DNA from: CAYRJD01 sp965205925
Lineage (GTDB): Bacteria > Actinomycetota > Acidimicrobiia > Acidimicrobiales > Poriferisodalaceae
NCBI GenBank assembly: GCA_965205925.1
Contig: OZ242183.1
Location: 1-64,000, forward strand
Direction of reading: 5' to 3'
Length of the DNA: 64,000 bases
The translations under genes were made by a program, and so were the position numbers. This document shows, piece by piece, positions 1-8,003 of this stretch. The notes under the pieces are model-generated. The model was not told where the DNA came from. It ran no database searches and saw only the letters and a list, made by a program, of their open reading frames with translations. How positions within the stretch are numbered: the stretch's first letter is position 1; each line of letters begins with the position of its first letter.

Positions 1-2049
1 ATTACCGAGGGCGCCTGCAGCACTACCAGTGCTCTTCGCCGTGATAGTCAGATAATTTGTTATCGTTCCCGTTCCTTCAGTCCATTCCAAGCTCGCATTG
101 ATGGGTTCTAAGGCGGCTGTTCTGTGAACTCTTGGTGCGGAAACAGTTGCCCTAGTAATAGACGGACCTTTGACATTGTTTGCGGCAACTCGCGTGATGG
201 TTGTTCGAGAAGCATTCTTTGATTTATCAGCAAAAGCTTCAGCTGCAATGGTGATCAAATCACCCTTAGCTAGGGTTTTTCCAGCGGCTGATACATTGCA
301 TTCGTCGGGATCAGCCCCGGATCCAGCTTCTATACCGAACAAGCAGACGGTCCAACTCGTTGCCCCTGCAGCAGCATAAGAGACTTTGTCTATTACCCCT
401 GCATCATCTAGTGTCGACGTTAGGAGGGCATTGTTTAGAGAGATTTCTTTGAGTACTAACTCAGCGTCGTCTCGTAAGTTTTTCTCAGTTACGTGTACAC
501 GGAACTCATTACCGTTCTCTGGAGCGAAAATAGTGACACGTGGACGTAATGTGTCCGGCTCCAAGACTGGAACAGTGAACGAAGCAGCCTGAACCCTACG
601 CAAGTCACCACCAACACCAACAATCTTCCCACCAACCACAGTCACCACATCACCGGCAGCAAACTTATCGCTACCATCCAAAGTAATCTTTGTTTCAGGT
701 CCCGTCGCAGCAACCACGTCACCGTCAACTAGCGGTTGACCATTAATCCTGTAGTTCGCCTTACTGCCAGCACTATCAGTAACAGGAGTGGTAGTTCCAG
801 TAGTAACAGTGGAAGAGAACTTAATAGTCGCAGTCGTTCGCGCATCATTCACGCTTATAGCCGCAGTAAGCGGGCTAGAAGAAAGAGACGCAGCAACAGC
901 AGCATCCATTACCGCAGCAGGCACAACACTGTTACCACCAACAGCAGTGAACCCAACATTAGTGAAAGAACCCGAAGAATCTCTCGTCGGTAAACCCTCA
1001 AGAAAAGCCAACGTTTCAGCCGGTATCTCATCAGCAGTAACCAACAACACAGCAGACACATCATTACTGTCAGCGTTAAGACCACCAGAACCCAACAACG
1101 CTGCAGCAGACACGCCATCAGCTGTCGCCTCACCATTAACCACCGCGTAACTCGTCTTACTCAAAGTGAAATCAGCATCCTTACAAGCAGCCAAAGCGTC
1201 ACGCACAGCAACAGCCGTCGCATAACGCGTCTCACCAGTAATAGACGTCACAGCAGACACGCCCGCCTCACCAATCTCCTCAATCACAGCAGCAGACACC
1301 GCATCAGTGCCACCAACCACAACAACACGCTCAATCTCCGCATCCGTCAAAAACCCAGAAACCTCACTAGGCAACGCATCAGCCTGAGTTAACAAAACCG
1401 GTAACTCCATCGCATACGCCAAAGGACCAACAGCGATCACATCAGAAGTAGACGCATCAACATTCACAACCACCGCAGATATCTGTGTCGTGTCGCAATA
1501 CTCACCATACGTACCCATCTCATCAGCAATCGCCGCAGACGTCGCATAACGATCCTCACCCGACAAACGCGTCACCGTATCCACAGTGTCCAACTCCAGC
1601 AAATCATCCTCAACCGTCTGACTCACCACATCAAGACCACCAATAATGAAAACCTCAGCAACAAACTGATCAACAAGAAACTTCTCAACAGCATTAGACA
1701 AACGATTAGGAATCGTCAACACCACCGGAGCTCCCAAAACCGACGAAAGACCAACAGCCGCAGCAGCATCAACAGGACTCTCACCCGACGCCAAAATCGC
1801 CGTATCAATAAAGCCCTCACCCTCAGCAAACGCCTCAGCCAAAGCCAACGACGTCGCATAACGATTCGCACCAGCAAACCGACGCACCTTAGGCGTATCA
1901 GCATTACTGTCATTGTCATACAACGTCTCAGACGCCGTATTCGCAGCACTAACAGGCGAACCAGCGACCACCAACACCGACACAGCCAACACCGCAGCAA
2001 CCAAACCTGTAAGCAACCTGCGTCCATACACAAAAGTCGACGAACCCAT
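1..2049 (-). CDS. Secreted cell-wall-binding repeat 2 (CWB2) protein, 3' end cut by window
   Basis: An open frame of 683 codons runs from an ATG at 2049 to the window edge with no stop, so the C-terminus is missing. A signal peptide is visible (RR near residue 10, hydrophobic core 13-30, VSA before residue 36). Three CWB2 units follow at about residues 57-155, 160-265 and 270-390, each opening with an R(F/L)xGxxRYAT-type motif. Beyond residue 390 comes a Thr/Ser/Val-rich, probably beta-sandwich region with no recognised family. CWB2 repeats anchor proteins non-covalently to the cell wall, so this is a surface or S-layer-like protein; its precise role is unknown. A TAGGAG ribosome site sits 5 nt before the ATG. 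Codon use changes sharply between the repeat part and the distal part. Confidence 0.85.
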   Translation of the reverse strand, partial: MGSSTFVYGRRLLTGLVAAVLAVSVLVVAGSPVSAANTASETLYDNDSNADTPKVRRFAGANRYATSLALAEAFAEGEGFIDTAILASGESPVDAAAAVGLSSVLGAPVVLTIPNRLSNAVEKFLVDQFVAEVFIIGGLDVVSQTVEDDLLELDTVDTVTRLSGEDRYATSAAIADEMGTYGEYCDTTQISAVVVNVDASTSDVIAVGPLAYAMELPVLLTQADALPSEVSGFLTDAEIERVVVVGGTDAVSAAVIEEIGEAGVSAVTSITGETRYATAVAVRDALAACKDADFTLSKTSYAVVNGEATADGVSAAALLGSGGLNADSNDVSAVLLVTADEIPAETLAFLEGLPTRDSSGSFTNVGFTAVGGNSVVPAAVMDAAVAASLSSSPLTAAISVNDARTTATIKFSSTVTTGTTTPVTDSAGSKANYRINGQPLVDGDVVAATGPETKITLDGSDKFAAGDVVTVVGGKIVGVGGDLRRVQAASFTVPVLEPDTLRPRVTIFAPENGNEFRVHVTEKNLRDDAELVLKEISLNNALLTSTLDDAGVIDKVSYAAAGATSWTVCLFGIEAGSGADPDECNVSAAGKTLAKGDLITIAAEAFADKSKNASRTTITRVAANNVKGPSITRATVSAPRVHRTAALEPINASLEWTEGTGTITNYLTITAKSTGSAAGALGN

Positions 2050-2054
2050 AAAAA

Positions 2055-2060
2055 CTCCTA
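2055..2060 (-). promoter_or_regulatory. Shine-Dalgarno of the CWB2 gene
   Basis: On the minus strand TAGGAG lies 5 nt upstream of the ATG at 2049. It fixes the start of the partial CWB2 gene and agrees with the signal peptide directly after it. Confidence 0.75.
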
Positions 2061-2078
2061 AACCGAGAAACCTAGAAA

Positions 2079-2120
2079 CCGCTAAGCGGCAGGCAGAAAC
2101 ATAGCCCCGTCAAGAGACGG
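2079..2120 (-). promoter_or_regulatory. Two small hairpins in the CWB2 gene leader
   Basis: Two perfect stem-loops lie upstream of the CWB2 start: CCGTC/GACGG with a 4-nt loop (2107-2120) and CCGC/GCGG with a 3-nt loop (2079-2089). The rest of the 2050-2295 intergenic region between the divergent CWB2 and VTT-like genes shows no gene. It must hold both promoters, but I cannot place -10/-35 boxes with confidence. No known riboswitch consensus was recognised. Confidence 0.35.
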
Positions 2121-2295
2121 CACCAGTCATCATTACTAACTACCCGACACCTCATTGCGTGACACCGGATTTTCGAGTGATAACTGGCTACTTATCTAAG
2201 TTGTAGGGACTGATGGTACGGGGTATGAGTCGCAATTGCAATTGACTGCGTTGATCAGGCGAGATTGTGTGCGTTGCGGCCTAGCGTGAGGGTTC

Positions 2296-2931
2296 TTGAA
2301 TCAAGATTTACTGTCGCCCGCCAACCGGCGCCGTATACGTTCACTGGTTGCAGTGCCGCTTTTGCTGACGCTGCTGGGTTATGCGGGTCAGGTGGCATTG
2401 CCATCGCTGGTCGACAGCCAGCCGGTGTTGTTACTAGCGTTGAATGCCACCGACATCGTTTTGCCAGTAGTGGCTCATCAGATGCCGCTGGCTGTGTTTA
2501 TGGTGCTGGGCACCTTTCGACTGTTTGTAACCGACCCGTTTTTGTATCAGCTTGGCTATGAGTTTGGTCCGAACACACATGCCTATCTAGAAGCAGAGTT
2601 TGGGCAAAAGCACCGACTGGTGCGTTTGCTGCGCTGGCTGGAGAGGAGATTCAACGGAACCTTTGTTGGTTGGGTAGTGCTGTTTTGCATACCTGGCTAT
2701 GCGATGTGTTTACTAGCGGGCATCTCGCGTATGCATCGGCGGTGGTTTGTGGTGGTGAATCTGGCGGGCACCGTTAGCCGGCTGGCGGTGTGGTGGTGGC
2801 TGAGTGAAGTATTTGAAGGGCCGATTGGATCGGTGGTGAGATTTATCGGCCGCTATTCGATTCCGCTGACTATCGCGATGGTGGCCTTTGTGGTGATACG
2901 CGCAACATGGAGCAGTAAGCAGCGACGATGA
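2296..2931 (+). CDS. DedA/VTT-like integral membrane protein
   Basis: A 211-residue protein with several hydrophobic segments (about 17-37, 44-75, 122-142, 148-168, 185-203). The stretch FVGWVVLFCIPGYAMCLLAG followed by an aromatic-rich N-x-x-G segment resembles the core of the SNARE-associated/VTT (DedA) family of membrane proteins linked to lipid scrambling and envelope homeostasis. The conserved arginine usually seen after the IPG segment is not obvious, so the family call is tentative. The TTG start at 2296 follows a GAGGG site, and an in-frame TGA lies only 7 nt upstream of it, ruling out a longer form. It is divergent from the CWB2 gene and convergent with dapB. Confidence 0.5.
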   Translation: MNQDLLSPANRRRIRSLVAVPLLLTLLGYAGQVALPSLVDSQPVLLLALNATDIVLPVVAHQMPLAVFMVLGTFRLFVTDPFLYQLGYEFGPNTHAYLEAEFGQKHRLVRLLRWLERRFNGTFVGWVVLFCIPGYAMCLLAGISRMHRRWFVVVNLAGTVSRLAVWWWLSEVFEGPIGSVVRFIGRYSIPLTIAMVAFVVIRATWSSKQRR

Positions 2932-2943
2932 ACAAGGCCGGGG

Positions 2944-3795
2944 TTATAGCTCTAGGTATGCGTCCAAGCCCACGGTAAGCCCACGATGGCTGGCTATCAC
3001 CTTGCATGCGTGCAATACACCGCTCATAAACGAGCTGCGGTCGAGGCTGTCATGACGCAGAGTCAAGACCTCGCCATCGGTACCAAACATAACTTGGTGG
3101 TGAGCAACCAATCCACGCAAGCGAACCGAATGCACGGGGATGTCACCAGGACCCTGACCACCGCGGGTGCCTGGCACCAATTGGTGTTGAGTGGGGTCGT
3201 CATTCCACTGGCTTGATGCATCGGCCATGCGCTGGAGAATTTGCAGTGCGGTGCCCGAGGGAGCGTCAATTTTGGCATCGTGGTGTTGTTCGATCACTTC
3301 GGCCGAACCAAAAAACGGTGCGGCTAGCTCTGCGAAGCGCATCAACAGCACCGCACCGATGGCAAAATTGGGTGCTACAAGGCAGTTGCTGCGACCAGCT
3401 TCAAAAGCGGCTCGCAGGGTTGTTAAATCGGCCTTTGTTAGGCCAGTCGTGCCAATGACGGTATGTATGCCTTGCTCGGCGCACCAAAGTGCGTTTTGGC
3501 GTGCTGCTTCGGCGACCGTGAAATCAACCGCAACATCGACGGTTGCTGGATCGATCTGATCTCGAGAAGAAACGATTCGCGGGGGCAGGTCGACTACCGA
3601 TCCAGCCGTGGCGGCTGGATCGACTGCAACGGTTAACTGTAAATCGGGGTCGGAGGCGACTGCGTTACAGACGGTCGATCCCATTCGGCCAGCAGATCCA
3701 AAAACCAATATGCGCGGCGTGGTGTCGCTTGTTGCGTTGGCCGTTGCATTTGCACCGTCAGTTGTTGCGCTGGCATTAGCTGCGTTGTCCGCCAC
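2944..3795 (-). CDS. dapB: 4-hydroxy-tetrahydrodipicolinate reductase
   Basis: A 283-residue DapB, the NAD(P)H-dependent step of lysine and diaminopimelate synthesis, which supplies meso-DAP for peptidoglycan. The nucleotide-binding loop GSAGRMG is at residues 33-39 and the substrate/catalytic signature EQHHDAKIDAPSGTA around 169-183, with His172 and Lys175 as the expected catalytic pair. The first 26 residues are a low-complexity Ala/Asn/Thr extension not usual for the family; the next candidate start would remove the nucleotide-binding loop. It is the last gene of the long minus-strand block and ends 12 nt from the convergent VTT-like gene. Confidence 0.95.
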   Translation of the reverse strand: MADNAANASATTDGANATANATSDTTPRILVFGSAGRMGSTVCNAVASDPDLQLTVAVDPAATAGSVVDLPPRIVSSRDQIDPATVDVAVDFTVAEAARQNALWCAEQGIHTVIGTTGLTKADLTTLRAAFEAGRSNCLVAPNFAIGAVLLMRFAELAAPFFGSAEVIEQHHDAKIDAPSGTALQILQRMADASSQWNDDPTQHQLVPGTRGGQGPGDIPVHSVRLRGLVAHHQVMFGTDGEVLTLRHDSLDRSSFMSGVLHACKVIASHRGLTVGLDAYLEL

Positions 3796-3833
3796 AAGCC
3801 AAGCGTGCCACGACTAGGTGTCGGTTGCGCGGT

Positions 3834-6461
3834 CTAGTTGTCGCGACGGTTGCGGCGCCCACGTCGCGGACGGGACTGCTGCACTGGACCAAGATCGCCA
3901 TAGGTCTCTTTAGCGATTGTGTCAAAATGCTCTTCGAAGGACACGTACTCGCGTGAGTCCGCTACCGAGGTAGCAGCGGTGTCTGCGGTCGAACCGTCAA
4001 CAACTGTGGTGCCATCAACTGCTACTTCGGCAGTGTCGCCAGCTTCGGTTACCTCTCCAGTAGCTGCTCTGGCAGATGTTGACCCTGCTTGCGTAGCAAC
4101 CACTCGCCGACGCTTCGGCGCTTGATCGCTAGTGTCATCGGCAGTAGCCCCCGCTGACTCTGTCTCGCTCGTGCTGGCTGTGCCAGCAGTGTTGTCGGCG
4201 CCATTACTTACAGCACTACTTGCAGTGTCTGCAGCAATAGACAAGGAAATCTTGCCGTCGCGGTCTATGTCATCAACGGTGACTCGAATCGAATCGCCCA
4301 GACTAAACACATCAGAAACAGCGCTGATTCGTTTGTTGCCACCGATCTTGCTGATGTGCAGCAAGCCGTCGGTACCAGGCAGCAGATTTACAAACGCTCC
4401 GAATTTAGTGATGCTCACCACCCTGCCGTCATAGGTAGCACCCATGTCTGCGGTTGGTGGGCTGACGACCATCTGTAGTTGCCTCTGTGCCTCTTCTATG
4501 GCGGCTCGATCGGTAGCGGCGATGCTCACCACGCCCACTGTGCCTACGTCTTCCACGGCTATGTCGGCACCGCTCTCTTCTTGGATGGCATTGATTACCT
4601 TGCCGCGTGGACCAATGACCTCGGCAATCTTGTCTATGGGTATTTCAAAGCTCACGATCTTGGGGGCGTTTTCGCTTACCTCTTCTCTTGGCTCGGCAAT
4701 GGCGTCTTTCATGACCTCCAAAATGTGCAGGCGCGCCACGCGAGCTTGCTCCAGCGCTTGACTTAACACCTCGGCTGGGATTCCCTCGATCTTGGTGTCA
4801 AGCTGTAAGGCAGTGACGGCGTCATGAGTGCCTGCCACCTTGAAATCCATGTCGCCGTATGCGTCTTCGGCACCCAAAATGTCGGTAAGCGTTACGTAGC
4901 GACCTTGTTCGTACACCAAACCCATCGCTATGCCCGACACATGGTCTCGTACGGGCACGCCTGCATCCATCAACGACATCGACGAAGAACAAACCGACGC
5001 CATAGACGTGGAACCGTTGGAGCTGAGCACATCAGATACCAGTCGCAGGGCGTATGGAAACTGTTCTTTTGAAGGGATCACCGGCAACAGTGCTCGCTCT
5101 GCCAGTGCTCCGTGGCCTATTTCTCGCCGCTTGGGACCACGCATAAAGCCGGCCTCACCAGTTGAAAACGGTGGGAAGTTGTAGTGGTGCATATAGCGCT
5201 TGCGGCTGTCGGGGTTAAGCGTGTCGATTAACTGCTCCATGCGAGTCATACCGAGCGTGGTGACATTGAGCACCTGCGTTTCACCGCGCTGAAACAAGGC
5301 TGATCCGTGCACGGTGGCGAGGTAGCCGACCTCAGCTGAAAGTGGTCGCACCTGATCGGTAGCTCGCCCATCGATACGGAAACCATCGTTGACGATGCGG
5401 CCGCGCACGACCTCTTTAGTGATTGATCGCAACGCTTCGGAAATCTGGCCTCCTAGACGCTCAGCGGCGGGATCATGACCTTGGGCAGCTAGCTGTTCGA
5501 CTAGCTGAGTGGTGGCCTCTTCTTTTAGAGCTTTCTCAGCGTTTAGGCGCTCTGCCTTGTCGGCAATCTGCATTATTTCAGTGATGCGCTGCTGCGTTAG
5601 TTCACGCACCTGTTCCATTACCTCATCGCTGTAATCGCGGGTGCGCGTCCATTCCATCGTTGTATGTGCAGCTGCTTCACCATCTCGTTCGGCGAGCTTT
5701 TGTCGCAGTTTGTTTTGTAGCTCAACGATGTCATTTATCCAACGCTTAGAAGCCTCCAGCCCTTCGGTGAGAGCCTGCTCGGATACCTTCGGTGCACCAT
5801 CATCGTAATATTCGAACGAGCGTTCAGTGCCACCCGCTTCGACCATCATGATGGCGACATCTGTGCTTGCGGACGTGGAGTCTGGGTCACCGATCTGCCG
5901 GCCAGACACGACCATCTCAAAAGTAGCTGCTTCGGCTTGCTCGTAACTTGGGAAAGGAATCCAAGTGCCGTCTGTGCTGTATGCAAGCCGGACAGCGGCT
6001 ATTGGGCACTCGAACGGAATGTCGCTAACCCACAGAGCGGCTGAAGCGCCGTTGAGCGCAACAATGTCGTAAGGGTTTTCGCCATCTATCCCTAACACTG
6101 TGCCAACCACGTGAGTGTCGTGACGGAAGCCCTCGGGGAAGTTGGGGCGCAGCGGCCGATCTATAAGACGACACGCCAAGATGGCATCGTCTGAAGCTCG
6201 TCCTTCTCGTCGGAAGAACGACCCGGGGATACGCCCAACGGCGTACATGCGCTCTTCGATGTCGACGGTAAGTGGGAAGAAGTCGGCGAATGCGCGCGGG
6301 GCTTTTGCTGCGGTAGCAGTTACTAACACTTGGGTGTTGCCGACACGAGCCATAACAGCTCCGTTAGCTAGGCCGGCGAGCTTGCCTGTTTCTAGTGTGA
6401 ATGTTTTGTCTGTGTCAGCAATGGGACACGAGACGGTTACGGCGTTCGTGATGTTATTCAT
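3834..6461 (-). CDS. pnp: Polyribonucleotide nucleotidyltransferase (PNPase)
   Basis: An 875-residue PNPase, a phosphorolytic 3'-5' exoribonuclease of mRNA decay. Two RNase PH-type halves are followed by a KH domain (IGPRGKVINAIQEE) and an S1 domain (GRVVSITKFGAFVNLLPG). The family is normally about 700-740 residues. The surplus is a C-terminal Ala/Thr/Asp-rich tail of roughly 130 residues ending in a basic RPRRGRRNRRDN patch, which may bind RNA. It lies downstream of rpsO, the classical rpsO-pnp order. A perfect 8-bp hairpin sits between the two genes and may control processing or attenuation. Confidence 0.97.
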   Translation of the reverse strand: MNNITNAVTVSCPIADTDKTFTLETGKLAGLANGAVMARVGNTQVLVTATAAKAPRAFADFFPLTVDIEERMYAVGRIPGSFFRREGRASDDAILACRLIDRPLRPNFPEGFRHDTHVVGTVLGIDGENPYDIVALNGASAALWVSDIPFECPIAAVRLAYSTDGTWIPFPSYEQAEAATFEMVVSGRQIGDPDSTSASTDVAIMMVEAGGTERSFEYYDDGAPKVSEQALTEGLEASKRWINDIVELQNKLRQKLAERDGEAAAHTTMEWTRTRDYSDEVMEQVRELTQQRITEIMQIADKAERLNAEKALKEEATTQLVEQLAAQGHDPAAERLGGQISEALRSITKEVVRGRIVNDGFRIDGRATDQVRPLSAEVGYLATVHGSALFQRGETQVLNVTTLGMTRMEQLIDTLNPDSRKRYMHHYNFPPFSTGEAGFMRGPKRREIGHGALAERALLPVIPSKEQFPYALRLVSDVLSSNGSTSMASVCSSSMSLMDAGVPVRDHVSGIAMGLVYEQGRYVTLTDILGAEDAYGDMDFKVAGTHDAVTALQLDTKIEGIPAEVLSQALEQARVARLHILEVMKDAIAEPREEVSENAPKIVSFEIPIDKIAEVIGPRGKVINAIQEESGADIAVEDVGTVGVVSIAATDRAAIEEAQRQLQMVVSPPTADMGATYDGRVVSITKFGAFVNLLPGTDGLLHISKIGGNKRISAVSDVFSLGDSIRVTVDDIDRDGKISLSIAADTASSAVSNGADNTAGTASTSETESAGATADDTSDQAPKRRRVVATQAGSTSARAATGEVTEAGDTAEVAVDGTTVVDGSTADTAATSVADSREYVSFEEHFDTIAKETYGDLGPVQQSRPRRGRRNRRDN

Positions 6462-6562
6462 GATTTGATGCTCCGTGCTTGTGAGAGAGGTTTACGAGAG
6501 GGATTTACAGCTGGTTACGCGCAACAACGCTGACCAGTGTTAGGCCTTGCCCGGCTGATGGG

Positions 6563-6583
6563 GTTATTAGCAGGGCTAATAAC
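6563..6583 (-). terminator. Intercistronic hairpin between rpsO and pnp
   Basis: GTTATTAG and CTAATAAC form a perfect 8-bp stem with a 5-nt loop, starting 4 nt after the rpsO stop codon on the minus strand. There is no T-tract after it. In Escherichia coli the same gene junction carries a leaky terminator and an RNase III-cleaved hairpin that governs pnp autoregulation. A similar role here is inference from position. Confidence 0.6.
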
Positions 6584-6587
6584 GGCG

Positions 6588-6845
6588 CTAACGGCGCAGG
6601 CCGAGCTTGGCGATGAGGGTGCGATAGCGATCAACATCGTTGTTAATGAGATAGTCGAGCAGACGCCGACGCTGACCGACCAGCTTCAACAGGCCGCGCC
6701 TGCTGTGATGGTCGGAAGGATGAGCTTTTAGATGCTCGGTTAGATGTTTAATGCGATCTGACAGCAACGCAACCTGAACTTCGGGGGAACCTGTGTCGGT
6801 TTTGTGTTGCTGATGAGCCGCCACTGTTGCGGACTTAGAGGTCAT
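6588..6845 (-). CDS. rpsO: 30S ribosomal protein S15
   Basis: S15 of the small-subunit platform. The core DTGSPEVQVALLSDRI, the DHHSRRGLLKLVGQRRRLL segment and the C-terminal LIAKLGLRR are all typical. I chose the ATG at 6845, giving 85 residues, close to the usual 89. The frame stays open upstream to 6911 but that part has no S15 character. Translation signals are weak: an AGGA lies 12 nt upstream inside a short GGGC/GCCC loop. The gene lies between ribF and pnp. Confidence 0.95.
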   Translation of the reverse strand: MTSKSATVAAHQQHKTDTGSPEVQVALLSDRIKHLTEHLKAHPSDHHSRRGLLKLVGQRRRLLDYLINNDVDRYRTLIAKLGLRR

Positions 6846-7047
6846 GATGTTGGGCGTTCCTGTTGCCCGGGGTGTAAGAGTCGTAGACGCCTGTCGCCTG
6901 CCAGAGGCCAACTGCTAGAACCGATCCGACTCAATTGATATTTGCTTCTTTGTTGGGAGCGAGGCTAACAGCACACTGCGGCTATGCAACAACCGCAGTC
7001 GGCAAAACCGCTGCGGCAAGCCACAACCGCAACTAACTATTGCCCAG
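6846..7047 (-). promoter_or_regulatory. rpsO upstream region with hairpin
   Basis: This 202-nt gap between ribF and rpsO has no gene. On the minus strand CTGCGG and CCGCAG (6976-6981 and 6993-6998) can form a 6-bp stem with an 11-nt loop about 50 nt after the ribF stop, possibly a weak terminator of ribF. The rest should hold the rpsO-pnp promoter and leader. No clear promoter boxes were identified. Confidence 0.3.
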
Positions 7048-8001
7048 CTATTGCGACAGGTGTTTGAGGGCGTCTTCAACATCTCGTCTTATTTGATGTT
7101 GTAAGGCTGCAACCGAATCAAACTTGATTTCGGAGCGCAACCGCTGTACGAACTTGACGCTGGCTGCTTCGTCATAGAGATCACCGCGGAAACCGATCAG
7201 GTGTGCTTCGACTAGTGATCGCTCAGCAAACTCGTAAAACGATGGGCGGCGGCCGACGTTAACAGCGCACGGATACTGCTTGCCGTCCGGACGCAGATAC
7301 CAAGCGGCATAGACGCCGTCGGCAGGCACCAACAGATCGGGCGTGGTGGGCACGTTTGCAGTTGGAAATCCCAGCTCGCGACCCCGACTGTCTCCCATAG
7401 CGACGATGCCGCGTATTTCAAACGGTCTTCCCAGCAAGCGATGAGCGCGCTCGACATCGCCTTCGACGAGCGCAGAGCGAATAGAGGTGGAAGAGATCAC
7501 CTCGCCGTTGCCCGTTAGGTGCTTCACTAACGGCAGACCTGCCACTTCGTAGCCGTGCTGCTCGCCGACGCTGCGCAGAGTGTCGATGTTGCCCTTGCGT
7601 TCGCGGCCGAAATGGAAATCTGCACCAACTACAACTACTCGTGCATCAAGGCAATCAACCAGCACTTCACGAGCAAAGGTTTCGGCGGGTACCTGAGCTT
7701 GCGCTTCGTCAAACTTCACCACCAGCGTGTAATCAACGCCGGTCTCGGCGAGCAATTCCAACTTGTGATTTAGGTCGCACAGCAGCAGGGGAGCCGACTC
7801 GGGTCGCACAATTGAGGCGGGATGGCGGTCGAAGGTAGCAACTGCTGTTGCGCAGCCTCGCTCGGCGGCGAGGCGGTGCATTTCGGAGATGACTGTGCGA
7901 TGACCGCGGTGAACACCGTCATATTCACCGACGGTGATGACGCTGCCTTGGTCGAGCACGGGTCGCCAGTGCATGTCATGAATGACTTCCACAACAGACA
8001 A
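7048..8001 (-). CDS. ribF: Bifunctional riboflavin kinase / FAD synthetase
   Basis: A 317-residue RibF that converts riboflavin to FMN and FMN to FAD in the cytoplasm. The N-terminal nucleotidyltransferase domain carries the GEYDGVHRGHRTVI motif and STSIRSALVEGDVERA near the middle. The C-terminal kinase domain begins near FEIRGIVAMGDSRGRELGFP with the PTAN motif. Length matches the family. Its start lies 2 nt after the stop of the rbfA-truB fusion, so the two are probably cotranscribed and perhaps translationally coupled. Confidence 0.96.
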   Translation of the reverse strand: MSVVEVIHDMHWRPVLDQGSVITVGEYDGVHRGHRTVISEMHRLAAERGCATAVATFDRHPASIVRPESAPLLLCDLNHKLELLAETGVDYTLVVKFDEAQAQVPAETFAREVLVDCLDARVVVVGADFHFGRERKGNIDTLRSVGEQHGYEVAGLPLVKHLTGNGEVISSTSIRSALVEGDVERAHRLLGRPFEIRGIVAMGDSRGRELGFPTANVPTTPDLLVPADGVYAAWYLRPDGKQYPCAVNVGRRPSFYEFAERSLVEAHLIGFRGDLYDEAASVKFVQRLRSEIKFDSVAALQHQIRRDVEDALKHLSQ

Positions 8002-8003
8002 CG

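Noticed and set aside
736..1150. Plus-strand and alternate-frame open frames inside the CWB2 region
   Set aside because: They read through the skewed A/C-rich complement of the CWB2 gene. The minus-strand frame with signal peptide and three repeats explains the region fully.
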